Of a stretch of 58,763 nt of DNA, positions 1 to 9,507 are shown piece after piece. Within the stretch, counting starts at the first letter, position 1; every line of letters begins with the position of its first letter. Made by a program: the position numbers and the translations under genes. The stretch comes from Paenibacillus popilliae ATCC 14706 (lineage in GTDB: Bacteria; Bacillota; Bacilli; Paenibacillales; Paenibacillaceae). The notes under the pieces were generated by a model. It was not told where the DNA came from and made no database searches. It was given only the letters and a program-made list of their open reading frames with translations. The stretch is taken from NCBI RefSeq assembly GCF_000315235.1, contig NZ_BALG01000018.1, positions 1 through 58,763 of the forward strand. Reading direction: 5' to 3'.

Positions 1-674
1 AACAGTATACCTATCGAGATGGTACAACACTCAAGGATCATGTATCGGCGGCAACGTATGACAAGGCTCAGCAGGTGTTTGCGATGCTGAAATTACCTGC
101 GGAGACGATGAATGCGCTTCAGCCATATTGGCTCGTCAGTGTGCTCGACATAGTGGTCAACTCCTATGCGAACAAAGAAGCGGCTGCAATGAATGTCCTT
201 GTGGTTGATCTCTATTTTATGACTATGGCCAACGCGAATGGGAAACCGATTCGGCCATTAGAGGGTGGGGAGTTTCAGGGCAAACTTTTTAACAGCCTTT
301 CGACCAACTATTTGGAAAAATACCTGAACCGCACGCTGGATCAAATTTTGACGTCGACGTCACTGGAGGAAAACAAGGACTGGAAGCGTCTGAGCTTGAT
401 GAGACAGCAGTGGAGACAGCAGTGGATAGCAGGAGAAAAAGAGAACTTTACCGCAACCTATTTTGACATGCAGCAAGTGGCCGACGAGGAACTTACCCAC
501 AAACTGTTCGGGGAAAGAGACAAGGACATGGCGGGCAAATTGAGTCAATTATTGGAACAAGCGGGGCAGTCCACTTATTTTGTCGTCGTCGGGGCGGGGC
601 ACCTTGTGCTTCAGGATATGGTTGTTGACCAACTGAAGCAGAAAGGATTTGATGTGCAACAGCTTCAGTATTAA
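1..674 (+). CDS. TraB/GumN family protein (5' end outside window)
   Basis: The frame is open from the first complete codon (base 3), so only about the last 223 residues are seen and the true start lies upstream. The visible part has features typical of the TraB/GumN family: an early YRDGTTLKDHVS stretch, a LKPYW-like helix (LQPYWLVSVL) and a closing FVVVGAGHLV motif followed by a short amphipathic segment. The family is usually secreted or membrane-attached and is proposed to be metalloprotease-like, but its biochemical role is poorly defined. A GTG at base 75 could be mistaken for the start, but the homologous-looking residues before it argue against this. A terminator-like hairpin follows at 809-839. 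Family assignment is fairly sure; function is not. Confidence 0.75.
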   Translation, partial: QYTYRDGTTLKDHVSAATYDKAQQVFAMLKLPAETMNALQPYWLVSVLDIVVNSYANKEAAAMNVLVVDLYFMTMANANGKPIRPLEGGEFQGKLFNSLSTNYLEKYLNRTLDQILTSTSLEENKDWKRLSLMRQQWRQQWIAGEKENFTATYFDMQQVADEELTHKLFGERDKDMAGKLSQLLEQAGQSTYFVVVGAGHLVLQDMVVDQLKQKGFDVQQLQY

Positions 675-808
675 ATGTCGTACTTGTACAATGCAATGCA
701 GTGCGAGGATATGGCTTGACGCGCCGCAACAATCAAAATATAACGAAGTCAATTGATATTCATCATCGCTATTGATTGTTGATGTGTCATTATTTCCTCA
801 TCCTCCGT

Positions 809-839
809 GAGCTGTGATTCGAGCACAGCTCTCTTTTTC
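809..839 (+). terminator. Intrinsic terminator after the TraB-like gene
   Basis: Perfect 8-bp stem GAGCTGTG / CACAGCTC with a 7-base loop, followed directly by TCTTTTTC. It lies about 135 bases after the upstream stop codon and separates that gene from the nuo operon. Confidence 0.75.
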
Positions 840-1103
840 GTTGTCGCTTAAGCTGCGAGAACTAGCTTTTACAATCTTTTATCTTGTACGGGTTCGATTT
901 GTACGAGTTCAAATTTTTTTACGATTCGATCGTGAGTTCGGTCGTTTTTCCGGCGCCTGCCCAGCAAAGTACTACTGGTAGTTTTTGCGGGCATCTTTCA
1001 TATTGCTTCTGCGCGGCGAATATATATCAACAAATAGATCGACGGAATATTTCAAGGAAAGGGAATCGTTTCCGATAATTGCATAGACGAGGTTGGCAGG
1101 ATT

Positions 1104-1112
1104 TGCTATAAT
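1104..1112 (+). promoter_or_regulatory. Extended -10 promoter for the nuo operon
   Basis: TGCTATAAT is a perfect extended -10 element (TGn-TATAAT). No good -35 hexamer is found 16-18 bases upstream, which is acceptable for extended -10 promoters. Transcription would start near 1119, about 60 bases before nuoA. Confidence 0.6.
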
Positions 1113-1175
1113 TGTGGCGGGTTTATTACAAGTCAAGCTGGAGTTGTCTGTAAACTGATCGCTGCGACGGAGGGG

Positions 1176-1550
1176 ATGTCATTGGAGTACATCAACAATT
1201 ACGTCATCGTGGCCATTTTTATCGGACTCGGGATGTTCCTGCCGGTGGCCGCCCTGACAGCGGGTCGGCTGCTCAGGCCGAAGAAGCCGACAGATATGAA
1301 GGAATCAACGTATGAAAGCGGGAACGAACCGGTTGGTGTGGGACAAGTTCGATTTAACATCCGCTACTATTTATTTGCGCTGATGTTTGTCATTTTCGAT
1401 GTGGAAACCGTTTTCTTGTACCCGTGGGCGGTTGCTTATCGGCAGCTAGGCCTGTTCGCGCTTGTGGAGATGCTGATTTTTGTCGGATTGCTGTTGATCG
1501 GTTTACTTTACGCCTGGAAAAAGAAGGTGTTTCGATGGGATTCTCTTTAG
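1176..1550 (+). CDS. nuoA: NADH-quinone oxidoreductase subunit A
   Basis: Membrane subunit of complex I, about 124 residues with three predicted membrane helices, typical of NuoA. The conserved loop ESGNEPVG and the segment [19 protein letters not shown], which carries the family's acidic residues, are both present. It is the first gene of the 11-gene operon. The start is uncertain. The GGAGG at 1169-1173 lies only 2 bases before the ATG at 1176 but 8 bases before a TTG at 1182 (giving MEYINNYV), so the TTG may be the real start. nuoB begins 16 bases before this gene ends. Confidence 0.95.
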   Translation: MSLEYINNYVIVAIFIGLGMFLPVAALTAGRLLRPKKPTDMKESTYESGNEPVGVGQVRFNIRYYLFALMFVIFDVETVFLYPWAVAYRQLGLFALVEMLIFVGLLLIGLLYAWKKKVFRWDSL

Positions 1551-2053
1551 AATCAATCACGTTGGAAGAACGGCAGGAGTTGGAACGAAACGTCTTTTTC
1601 GGCACGTTGGAGCAGTTGAAGGGGTGGGCGCGCAGCAACTCGCTATGGCCGCTGACGTTCGGTCTTGCCTGCTGCGCGATCGAGATGATGGGCACAGGCG
1701 CTTCGCACTATGATCTGGACCGCTTCGGCGTCATCTTCCGGACCTCTCCCCGCCAGTCGGACGTCATGATCGTGTCCGGAACGGTAACGAAGAAGATGGG
1801 GCCGCTGTTGAGAAGGCTGTACGATCAGATGCCTGAGCCGAAATGGGTCATCGCCATGGGCTCCTGCGCGACGGCTGGCGGACCTTATGTCAAATCGTAT
1901 TCGGTGATCAAAGGCGTCGATCAGATTGTGCCGGTCGACATCTACATCCCGGGTTGCCCGCCGAATCCGGCGGCATTGATTTACGGCATTAACAAACTGC
2001 AAGCGAAAATCCGCTATGAAGCGAAGACCGGAAAGCGGGTGACGGATGCGTGA
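1535..2053 (+). CDS. nuoB: NADH-quinone oxidoreductase subunit B
   Basis: Peripheral-arm subunit that holds the terminal [4Fe-4S] cluster N2 next to the quinone site. The cluster ligands are visible in [19 protein letters not shown] and YIPGCPPNP. The ATG at 1535 is preceded by an AAGAAGGTG ribosome binding site and gives a 172-residue protein of normal length. The frame is open further upstream, but that part overlaps nuoA and does not resemble the family. It overlaps nuoA by 16 bases and shares a GTGA overlap with nuoC, implying translational coupling. Confidence 0.97.
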   Translation: MGFSLESITLEERQELERNVFFGTLEQLKGWARSNSLWPLTFGLACCAIEMMGTGASHYDLDRFGVIFRTSPRQSDVMIVSGTVTKKMGPLLRRLYDQMPEPKWVIAMGSCATAGGPYVKSYSVIKGVDQIVPVDIYIPGCPPNPAALIYGINKLQAKIRYEAKTGKRVTDA

Positions 2054-2562
2054 GCGAGAAGCCATCGAAGCCGAAGGAGCCTTCTCCGAAGCAGCCCACA
2101 CTTGATGCCCTGGTCGCCCTGCTGAAGACGGAAGTGGCCGCGGATGCGGTGGAGGAGGCCGTTATTAACGAAGAGAACGGGCATTTGCCGACGATTACCG
2201 TGAAGAATGAGCATTGGTTGGCTTGCGCCCGTCTGCTTCGGTATCATCCGGAGTGGTCCTGCGAGTACTTGCGGAATCTGGCTGGTGTAGACCACGAGAC
2301 GCATCTCGAAGTTGTATATTATTTGATCAATTTATGTACGAAGGCCGAGGCGGCCGTTCATGTCCGAACCGATCGGGATCAGCCGTCCATTGCTTCGGTA
2401 ACGCCGATCTGGCCTGCTGCGAATTGGTGTGAACGGGAAGTGTACGACCTGCTGGGCATTGCTTTTCCCGGGCATCCCGATTTGCGCCGCATCATGATGC
2501 CGGACGATTGGGTTGGCCATCCGCTGCGCAAAGACTATGAGCCGTTGGATTCGGAGGTGTAA
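2050..2562 (+). CDS. nuoC: NADH-quinone oxidoreductase subunit C
   Basis: The 30-kDa-type peripheral subunit of complex I, 170 residues. The family signature [17 protein letters not shown] is clear in the C-terminal half. The first ~30 residues are rich in Lys, Pro and Ser ([15 protein letters not shown]), a low-complexity extension seen in related Gram-positive NuoC proteins. The GTG start overlaps the nuoB stop codon (GTGA). It is separate from nuoD here, not fused as in E. coli. Confidence 0.95.
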   Translation: MSEKPSKPKEPSPKQPTLDALVALLKTEVAADAVEEAVINEENGHLPTITVKNEHWLACARLLRYHPEWSCEYLRNLAGVDHETHLEVVYYLINLCTKAEAAVHVRTDRDQPSIASVTPIWPAANWCEREVYDLLGIAFPGHPDLRRIMMPDDWVGHPLRKDYEPLDSEV

Positions 2563-2568
2563 TCCCCC

Positions 2569-3669
2569 TTGATTCGCACAGAAGAACTTCTCTTGAACGT
2601 TGGTCCTCAGCATCCGAGTACGCATGGCGTTTTTCGCATTGTTGTGAAGCTTGACGGCGAAGTGATCAAGGAAGCCACCCCCGTGATGGGCTACTTGCAC
2701 CGGGGGACGGAGAAGCTGGCCGAGAACCTCAACTATACGCAAATTATCCCTTACACGGATAGAATGGACTACGTGTCCGCGATGACGAATAACTATGTGC
2801 TTGTCCATGCCGTCGAGAAAATGATGCAGCTCGAAATACCGGAACGAGCCGAATTTCTTCGCCTGATCGTCATGGAATTGCAGCGCGTGGCCAGCCATCT
2901 CGTCTGGTGGGGTACCTACCTGCTGGACATCGGAGCGATGAGCCCGTTCCTGTATGCGTTTCGTGATCGCGAATTGATCATCGATCTGTTCAACGAGTTG
3001 TGCGGCGCGCGGTTGACGTACAACTATATGCGCGTCGGCGGCGTCAAGTGGGACGCTCCACCAGGCTGGATTGACAAGGTGCGGGATCTCATTCCTTACA
3101 TGCGCAAGCGGTTGAAGGAATACGATAAGCTGGTAAGCGGCAATGAGATCTTTTTGGCCCGGATCAAAGGAATCGGAATCTATAATGCCGAGACGGCCAT
3201 CGCCTTTGGATTGAGCGGAGCAAATCTTCGCTGCACCGGCGTCAAGTGGGATCTGCGGAAGGATGAGCCGTACAGCCTGTACGACCGCTTCGAATTCGAT
3301 GTCCCGGTGGGAGCGGGCGGCGATTGCTACACGCGATACGTTCTCCGGCTAGAGGAGATTCACCAGAGTCTGCGCATTCTGGAGCAAGCGGTAGAACAAT
3401 TCCCGGGCGAAGGCGAGACGATGGGCAAGGTGCCGCGCGTCATCCGTCCGCCGGCAGGAGAGATCTATGCGCGGATTGAATCGCCGCGCGGCGAGATCGG
3501 TTGCTATATCGTATCTCGGGGCAAGCAGGAGCCTTATCGCTTGAAGTTCCGGCGTCCATCCTTCGTCAACCTGCAAATCCTGCCGCAGCTGCTCGTCGGA
3601 GAGACGATGACGAACCTGATCACGATACTGGGCGGGGTCGATATCGTCGTCGGGGAGGTGGATTGCTAG
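2569..3669 (+). CDS. nuoD: NADH-quinone oxidoreductase subunit D
   Basis: The 49-kDa-type subunit that, with NuoB, forms the quinone-binding cavity. It is 366 residues, a normal length for the unfused form. The N-terminal GPQHPSTHGVFR motif and the C-terminal DIVVGEVDC motif are present; many homologues end GEVDR, so the final Cys is a small oddity. The TTG start is supported by GGAGGTG at 2553-2559, inside the end of nuoC. The stop codon overlaps the probable GTG start of nuoH. Confidence 0.96.
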   Translation: MIRTEELLLNVGPQHPSTHGVFRIVVKLDGEVIKEATPVMGYLHRGTEKLAENLNYTQIIPYTDRMDYVSAMTNNYVLVHAVEKMMQLEIPERAEFLRLIVMELQRVASHLVWWGTYLLDIGAMSPFLYAFRDRELIIDLFNELCGARLTYNYMRVGGVKWDAPPGWIDKVRDLIPYMRKRLKEYDKLVSGNEIFLARIKGIGIYNAETAIAFGLSGANLRCTGVKWDLRKDEPYSLYDRFEFDVPVGAGGDCYTRYVLRLEEIHQSLRILEQAVEQFPGEGETMGKVPRVIRPPAGEIYARIESPRGEIGCYIVSRGKQEPYRLKFRRPSFVNLQILPQLLVGETMTNLITILGGVDIVVGEVDC

Positions 3670-4679
3670 TGCAAGAACGAATCGCACAGTCGCTCACCTG
3701 GACGAATGCCTTCATCTTTCTGGGATGGGCCGTAGTCATGATGCTTGTCGTGTTGAGCTTCGTCACCTACGCGATCTATTTCGAACGGAAAGTGATCGGC
3801 TGGATGCAGTACCGCCATGGCCCGTCCCGGGTCGGACCGCTCGGGCTGCTGCAGACGGTCGCGGACATCTTCAAGCTGCTTATGAAGGAAGACACCATTC
3901 CGCGCAAAGCCGATCGGACCTTGTTCATCCTCGCCCCGGTCATTACCTTTGTGCCCGCGTTCGCCGTCCTGGCGACAATACCGTACAGCGAACGGCTCGG
4001 CTTCGCCGATTTGAATGTAGGCTTGCTCTACTACGCCGCCCTCTCCAGCATTACGACCATCGGCATCATTATCGGCGGCTGGGCCTCCAACAATAAATAT
4101 TCACTTTTGGGTGGAATGCGCTCTGCAGCGCAGATGGTAAGCTACGAGATTCCGCTTGTCATCTCCGTCGTCGGCATTATTCTATGGAATGGATCGCTTA
4201 GTTTACGTACCATTGTAGAAGGGCAAGGCAACTATTTTTGGGAATGGAATCTGTTTCCGCAAATGATCGGCTTCGTCGTCTTCCTCATTGCGGGGATATC
4301 CGAACTGAACCGGACGCCCTTCGATTTACCGGAGGCGGAATCGGAACTGGTCGCCGGCTATCATGTGGAGTATAGCGGCTTCCGGTTTGCCTTTTTCATG
4401 CTGGCGGAATATGTGTACGTGTTCGCGCTCTCCGCGCTGACGACGGTATTGTTCCTCGGCGGCTGGCATCCGCCATTTCCGTTCCTTGATTTTATACCGG
4501 GAATATTATGGTTTGTGCTCAAGTTTTCGTGCTGCGTTTTCTTCATCTTTTGGCTGCGGGCGACAATGCCGCGCATTCGCGCAGATCAGCTGATGAGCTT
4601 CGGCTGGAAGGTGCTGCTGCCGCTGGCGCTTCTGAATGTCTTCATGACCGCGCTCTATATCGAATTATTCAACAAATAG
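3669..4679 (+). CDS. nuoH: NADH-quinone oxidoreductase subunit H
   Basis: Membrane subunit at the junction of the two arms of complex I, about 336 residues with eight or more membrane helices. Conserved stretches include YFERKVIGWMQYRHGP, RTPFDLPEAESELVAGYHVEYSG and RIRADQLMSFGWK. I chose the GTG at 3669, which overlaps the nuoD stop and lies 10 bases after GGAGG (3654-3658). A TTG two codons earlier (3663) is also possible. The frame is open much further upstream, but that part lies inside nuoD and is not NuoH-like. Confidence 0.95.
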   Translation: MQERIAQSLTWTNAFIFLGWAVVMMLVVLSFVTYAIYFERKVIGWMQYRHGPSRVGPLGLLQTVADIFKLLMKEDTIPRKADRTLFILAPVITFVPAFAVLATIPYSERLGFADLNVGLLYYAALSSITTIGIIIGGWASNNKYSLLGGMRSAAQMVSYEIPLVISVVGIILWNGSLSLRTIVEGQGNYFWEWNLFPQMIGFVVFLIAGISELNRTPFDLPEAESELVAGYHVEYSGFRFAFFMLAEYVYVFALSALTTVLFLGGWHPPFPFLDFIPGILWFVLKFSCCVFFIFWLRATMPRIRADQLMSFGWKVLLPLALLNVFMTALYIELFNK

Positions 4680-4695
4680 GCTAGGGGGGAAATAC

Positions 4696-5148
4696 GTGAA
4701 AGGATTATTCAAAGGGCTGGGCGTCACGATGAAGGCGCTGACTTCCAAAAAAGTCACGTATCCGTATCCCGATAAGCCTCTGGTCATGCCTGACCGGTTC
4801 CGCGGCATTCAATATTTGGATCCGGACAAGTGCATCGTCTGCAACATGTGCGCGCGCATTTGCCCGACCGATTGCATCACGCTCACCGGCAAGCCGAACC
4901 CGGATCCAGAGAAGAAGGGCAAGGTTATCGATACGTTTGACATCAATTTTGAAATTTGTATTTTATGCGATTTGTGCACCGAGGTATGTCCGACGGAAGC
5001 GATTGTCATGACGAACAATTTCGAACTGGCGACGTACAGCCGTGACGATCTTTTCAAAAACATGGAATGGTTGAATGAGAATAACCAGAATATACGGCAG
5101 GAAAACAATTCAGCCATGCCAAAAGGAGGCCCTAGAAAAAATGTTTAA
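4696..5148 (+). CDS. nuoI: NADH-quinone oxidoreductase subunit I
   Basis: Ferredoxin-like subunit carrying clusters N6a and N6b. Two classical 4Fe-4S motifs are seen, CIVCNMCARICP (about residues 48-59) and CILCDLCTEVCP (about 90-101). The GTG start follows an AGGGGGGA ribosome binding site. The protein is 150 residues, and its C-terminal tail is hydrophilic (NNQNIRQENNSAMPKG). The 3' end overlaps nuoJ by 8 bases. Confidence 0.96.
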   Translation: MKGLFKGLGVTMKALTSKKVTYPYPDKPLVMPDRFRGIQYLDPDKCIVCNMCARICPTDCITLTGKPNPDPEKKGKVIDTFDINFEICILCDLCTEVCPTEAIVMTNNFELATYSRDDLFKNMEWLNENNQNIRQENNSAMPKGGPRKNV

Positions 5149-5662
5149 CTTCTCCTTCGAGTGGACGGGAGCAACGGTGGCCTTCTTCGTGCTTGCCATC
5201 TGCATCATCACCGGATCGGTATTGATGCTCAATTTTACGAAGGTCGTTCATATGGTCGTGTCGCTGGCCTTCGCTTTTCTCGGGCTCGCGGGCATTTTCG
5301 TTATGCTGGAAGCCGAATTCGTCGCCTTCGTCCAAGTGCTGGTCTACACGGGGGCTATCTCGATTCTGATGATCTTCGGCATCATGATGACCCGGCATGA
5401 TCGGCAGGATGAAGAGGTATCGCGCCCGCTAAGGGAGACGTTGGCCGCGCTAGGCTGCCTGGCCTTGTTCGGGGTGCTGTTCTTAACGATACGCGGCACC
5501 GATTTCCCTGTGCCTGAGCCGACCGCGCTGGCCCAGGACAATGCGCTCCAGCTTGGAAAGCAGATATTCACGGAGCATGTCATCCCGTTCGAGCTGCTAT
5601 CGGTGCTGTTGACCGTCGCATTCATCGGGGCCATCGTGCTTGCGAAGAAGGAGGCGGAGTAA
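5141..5662 (+). CDS. nuoJ: NADH-quinone oxidoreductase subunit J
   Basis: Membrane subunit, 173 residues with five predicted helices. The segment LEAEFVAFVQVLVYTGAISI is the conserved NuoJ helix with its pi-bulge Tyr-Thr-Gly. The ATG at 5141 is preceded by AAAAGGAGG (5121-5129); upstream residues in the same frame overlap nuoI and are not family-like. It abuts nuoK directly (TAAATG). Confidence 0.95.
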   Translation: MFNFSFEWTGATVAFFVLAICIITGSVLMLNFTKVVHMVVSLAFAFLGLAGIFVMLEAEFVAFVQVLVYTGAISILMIFGIMMTRHDRQDEEVSRPLRETLAALGCLALFGVLFLTIRGTDFPVPEPTALAQDNALQLGKQIFTEHVIPFELLSVLLTVAFIGAIVLAKKEAE

Positions 5663-5974
5663 ATGGGCAGTATGCTGGCTTCATTCCTTATGCTGGCAGC
5701 CATCCTGTTCTGCATTGGACTCTACGGGGTGCTAACGAAGCGCAATGCCGTCATCGTACTGCTGTCCATCGAACTGATGCTGAATGCGGCCAATTTAAAC
5801 TTGATTGCTTTTTCCAAGTTGGGGGTCGTGCCGAATCTGAAGGGACAGATCTTCTCGCTCTTCACGATTGCCGTCGCCGCGGCGGAAGCAGCGGTCGGCG
5901 TCGCCATTCTAATCGCGTTATATCGGAACCGCGGCACGGCTAACGTGGACGAATATAACGAGTTGAAGAGATAA
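5663..5974 (+). CDS. nuoK: NADH-quinone oxidoreductase subunit K
   Basis: Small three-helix membrane subunit of 103 residues, homologous to MrpC. The conserved glutamate helix is visible in [19 protein letters not shown], and the second conserved segment in [24 protein letters not shown] at 5650-5654, 8 bases before the ATG, lies inside the end of nuoJ. An in-frame ATG at 5672 is a less likely alternative start. Confidence 0.96.
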   Translation: MGSMLASFLMLAAILFCIGLYGVLTKRNAVIVLLSIELMLNAANLNLIAFSKLGVVPNLKGQIFSLFTIAVAAAEAAVGVAILIALYRNRGTANVDEYNELKR

Positions 5975-5993
5975 CCGTAAGGAGGATACGACA

Positions 5994-7889
5994 ATGGAAT
6001 CCGTCTTATCGCAATATGCCTGGATTATCCCGGTCATTCCGCTGCTCGCGTTCCTCGTGTTGGCGGCATTCGGCCGCCAGATGAAAGCTGCTGCCGTCAT
6101 GCTCGGCGTCTTCAGCTCGTTCGCCGCATGCGTCCTCTCCGTCCTCCTCCTGTGGGAACGGATGACAGGAGCGCTTGACGACTACACCCGCAGCTTCGAA
6201 TGGTTTCGCATCGGCGACATCCGTCTGGAGTTCGGATTTGACATCACGAATTTGAATGCGCTGATGCTCGTCATTGTCACGCTGGTTAGCACGCTGGTCA
6301 ATGTGTACTCCGAAGCCTACATGGAGGGCGATGAGCGGCAGACGGTGTTCTATGCATACATCGCTCTGTTCACAGGCGCCATGCTGGGACTTGTCCTGTC
6401 GCCGAATCTCATTCAGCTCTATATTTTCTGGGAGCTGGTCGGGGTCTGCTCTTTCCTGCTTATCGGCTTCTGGTATGAGCGGCCTGCGGCGCGCGCCGCC
6501 GCCCACAAAGCCTTCATCGTCACTCGCATCGGCGATATCGGGCTGCTGCTCGCGATTCTCATCCTGTTCTGGCATATGCCGCACCATGCGCTTGATTTTA
6601 CGATGATCGGCAACGTGTTCGCCAATGGCGATTCCATGGCGCAGCACGGCATCTCCGCCGGCTTGGGCACCTGGATTGCAGCGCTGATCTTCCTTGGAGC
6701 CGTGGGCAAATCCGGCCAGTTTCCGCTGCATACATGGCTTCCAGACGCGATGGAGGGGCCGACGCCCATCTCCGCGCTGATTCACGCGGCGACCATGGTT
6801 GCAGCCGGCGTATATTTGGTCGCCCGGACCTTTGATTTGTTCTCCATCTCGCCGACGGCGATGATGATCGTCGCGGGGGTAGGCGGCTTCACCGCGATCT
6901 TCGCGGCGTCGATTGCCGCGGCCCAGCGGGATATGAAGCGAATCTTGGCCTATTCCACCGTCAGCCAGCTTGGCTATATGATGATGGCGCTCGGACTCGG
7001 GGCGGTCACGGCCGGGATATTCCATCTGTTCACCCATGCCTTCTTCAAGGCGCTGTTGTTCCTTGGGGCAGGCAGTGTCATTCACGCCATACATACACAG
7101 GACATCTTCCGCATGGGCGGCTTGGGGAAACGGATGAAGGTGACGACCTGGACCTTCGCCATCGGCGCCCTGGCGCTATCCGGCATTCCGCCGCTGTCCG
7201 GCTTCTGGTCCAAGGACGCCATTCTGGCGGCCGCCTGGGAGCAAAATATGCTGCTCTTCATTGTGGGAGCGCTCACCGTATTTATTACCGCCTTCTATAT
7301 GGCGAGAGTGTTCTTCCTGGTCTTCACCGGTTCGCCTGCCGCCGCTTCGGATGCGGAGGGCGTCCGCGAAGCTCCGGCTTCCATGACATTCCCGCTCGTC
7401 GTGCTGGCCGTGCTGGCCGCTGGCGCCGGCTTCGTTCATACTCCATTCAGCGGTGCGCTCGGCACGTGGCTGAACGGGGATGAACCGGGCTCCTCCGTCC
7501 ATGCCGCCTCCATGATCATGGCGGTGCTGGCGGGCGTGCTCGGCATCGGGCTGGGCTATATATGGTACGGGCCGCGCGGAAGCCGCCGCAGCGGTTCGCA
7601 GGAATCGTCCCATCCATTCTACCGGCTTGTGGCGAACAAGTACTATGTCGACGAGTTGTACCAGATCATCTTCGTCCGTTCGCTTGCCGGCCTCGGCCGC
7701 GTAATGCAGGCGTTCGACAAATGGATTGTCGCCGGGATGGTCCGACTTGTATCGGGAGCGGCGATTGGCATCGGCAAGACAGGGATCCGGCTGCAAAACG
7801 GACAACTACAGACATACGGGCTGATGTCGCTGTTCGGATTCGTTGCGCTGATCGTGTTCATCCTGGCGCTCGGAAGGAGGTTCTGGTAA
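5994..7889 (+). CDS. nuoL: NADH-quinone oxidoreductase subunit L
   Basis: The largest antiporter-like subunit of complex I, 631 residues with about 16 membrane helices and the long lateral helix expected near the C-terminus. Typical motifs are IFWELVGVCSFLLIGFWYE, FPLHTWLPDAMEGPTPISAL and LAYSTVSQLGYMMMALG. The start follows AAGGAGGA (5979-5986). It ends directly at the nuoM start codon. MrpA-like antiporters are relatives, but position and length favour NuoL. Confidence 0.96.
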   Translation: MESVLSQYAWIIPVIPLLAFLVLAAFGRQMKAAAVMLGVFSSFAACVLSVLLLWERMTGALDDYTRSFEWFRIGDIRLEFGFDITNLNALMLVIVTLVSTLVNVYSEAYMEGDERQTVFYAYIALFTGAMLGLVLSPNLIQLYIFWELVGVCSFLLIGFWYERPAARAAAHKAFIVTRIGDIGLLLAILILFWHMPHHALDFTMIGNVFANGDSMAQHGISAGLGTWIAALIFLGAVGKSGQFPLHTWLPDAMEGPTPISALIHAATMVAAGVYLVARTFDLFSISPTAMMIVAGVGGFTAIFAASIAAAQRDMKRILAYSTVSQLGYMMMALGLGAVTAGIFHLFTHAFFKALLFLGAGSVIHAIHTQDIFRMGGLGKRMKVTTWTFAIGALALSGIPPLSGFWSKDAILAAAWEQNMLLFIVGALTVFITAFYMARVFFLVFTGSPAAASDAEGVREAPASMTFPLVVLAVLAAGAGFVHTPFSGALGTWLNGDEPGSSVHAASMIMAVLAGVLGIGLGYIWYGPRGSRRSGSQESSHPFYRLVANKYYVDELYQIIFVRSLAGLGRVMQAFDKWIVAGMVRLVSGAAIGIGKTGIRLQNGQLQTYGLMSLFGFVALIVFILALGRRFW

Positions 7890-9503
7890 ATGGTAAACGG
7901 GCTTACATCGCTGCCATTATTGACACTGTTAACCTTCTCTCCGCTGTTCGGCGTGTTGATTTTGCTATTCGTGCCGAAGGGCTGCCTGCGCGCGATTCGA
8001 ACTATCGGCATCGCGGCGACCTTCCTGCCGCTCATCCTGGCGTTAACGGTGTACGGCATCTATGATCTGGTCGATAAGGGAGTGTCTTTAACCGAGCACC
8101 ACACCTGGATCTCGCTTCCGCTGAATCTCGAGATCGCCAGCGGCATTCAATCCTGGTCGTTCAACATCGACTATCATTTGGCGATTGACGGCTTGTCGCT
8201 GCCGCTCGTCGTCATGACAACAATTGTGGCCACGATGGCGGCTATCGCTTCATTGGGCATCACAAAAAGATGGAAAACGTACCACATCCTTTTCCTTCTG
8301 CTCGAGGTCGGGATAATCGGCGTCTACCTGGCACGGGATCTGTTTCTGTTCTTTATATTCTTCGAATGGACACTGGTGCCGACTTTTTTCCTGATCGGCA
8401 TATGGGGATTGATGCACCGAGAGAAGGCAGCGAACCGCTTCCTCCTCTATAACGGGTTCGGCTCGGCCTTGCTGCTGGTGGCCTTCGTCATTCTGACGGT
8501 AACCGTAGGCTTCACGAACCATCCCGACTTCCCGGGTGGGGGCTACTATATCTATACCGGCAATCTGAATGTCATTATGGACAATCCGGGAAGCGCGTTG
8601 GCTTATGTCAATCAGACGGACTACAGCATCTTCTATCTGACTCCGGGAATGAAGACGACGGTGTTCGTGCTGTTGCTGATCGCCTTCGGCATCAAGCTAC
8701 CGTTCTTCCCGTTCCATACATGGATGCTGAAGGTGCATGCTGAAGCTCCGGTTCCGGTCGTCATGCTTCACTCGGGTGTTTTATTGAAAATGGGGGCTTA
8801 CGGGCTCGTCCAGTTCGGAGCGGCACTGCTGCCGCAGGAGACCGCTTCCTGGGCGACCGTGCTGACCGTACTCGGCGTAATCAATGTGCTGTACGGCGCA
8901 GTATTGGCTTTTCGCCAACGGGAGCTGCGCCTGGTGCTGGCCTATTCCAGCATCAGCCATATGGGCTTCGTGCTGCTCGGCGTCGCGGCCATGAATGAGC
9001 TTGGCATACAGGGCGCAGTCGTTCAGATGGTATCGCACGGCTTCATCTCGGCCTTGTTCTTTCTGCTCATCGGCAGTCTCAGCGAGCGAACGGGCACGAC
9101 GCGCATCGGCGAACTGGGCGGCCTGGCAAAGAGCATGCCGTTCTTGTGCGGGATTCTGCTTCTGGCCGGTCTGGCATCACTCGGGCTGCCGGGGTTGTCC
9201 GGCTTCGTCGCCGAACTGCTAACGTTGCTCGGGCTATACGGCACCGCATCATGGGCTGCGATACTCGGAGCACTTGGGCTCATCTTCAGCGCCGCTTACA
9301 TGCTCCGCGGGGTACTGGCCATCTCGTACGGGCCGATGGATGCCCGCTTCGAGGGTCTGAAGGATGCGCGGTTAGCGGAGGCGATCCCGATCATGGTGCT
9401 GACCGCATGCATTGTCCTTATCGGTCTGTTCCCGTCCTTCGTGACCGCCCCGATAGACCATAGCGTTGGGCAGATTATCGATCGATTCAAGGTGAGGGGG
9501 TAG
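7890..9503 (+). CDS. nuoM: NADH-quinone oxidoreductase subunit M
   Basis: Antiporter-like membrane subunit, 537 residues with about 14 helices. The conserved glutamate motif is seen in FFIFFEWTLVPTFFLIGIWG, and the proton-channel helices in FHTWMLKVHAEAPVPVVMLH and LAYSSISHMGFVLLG. The start abuts the nuoL stop (TAAATG), with GGAAGGAGG just upstream inside nuoL. The nuoN start lies 4 bases after its stop. Confidence 0.96.
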   Translation: MVNGLTSLPLLTLLTFSPLFGVLILLFVPKGCLRAIRTIGIAATFLPLILALTVYGIYDLVDKGVSLTEHHTWISLPLNLEIASGIQSWSFNIDYHLAIDGLSLPLVVMTTIVATMAAIASLGITKRWKTYHILFLLLEVGIIGVYLARDLFLFFIFFEWTLVPTFFLIGIWGLMHREKAANRFLLYNGFGSALLLVAFVILTVTVGFTNHPDFPGGGYYIYTGNLNVIMDNPGSALAYVNQTDYSIFYLTPGMKTTVFVLLLIAFGIKLPFFPFHTWMLKVHAEAPVPVVMLHSGVLLKMGAYGLVQFGAALLPQETASWATVLTVLGVINVLYGAVLAFRQRELRLVLAYSSISHMGFVLLGVAAMNELGIQGAVVQMVSHGFISALFFLLIGSLSERTGTTRIGELGGLAKSMPFLCGILLLAGLASLGLPGLSGFVAELLTLLGLYGTASWAAILGALGLIFSAAYMLRGVLAISYGPMDARFEGLKDARLAEAIPIMVLTACIVLIGLFPSFVTAPIDHSVGQIIDRFKVRG

Positions 9504-9507
9504 GCTC

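Larger units (their letters stand above)
675..1168. other. Intergenic region upstream of the nuo operon
   Basis: About 500 bases without a convincing gene. It holds a terminator-like hairpin (809-839), an imperfect tandem 15-base repeat of the form TTGTACGnGTTCnA at 884-912, and an extended -10 promoter element at 1104-1112. A 64-codon frame at 884-1078 has no good ribosome binding site or recognisable protein and is not called. Confidence 0.7.

Noticed and set aside
884-1078. 64-codon frame before nuoA
   Set aside because: No ribosome binding site, low-complexity content, and it lies in a region of repeats and promoter elements.
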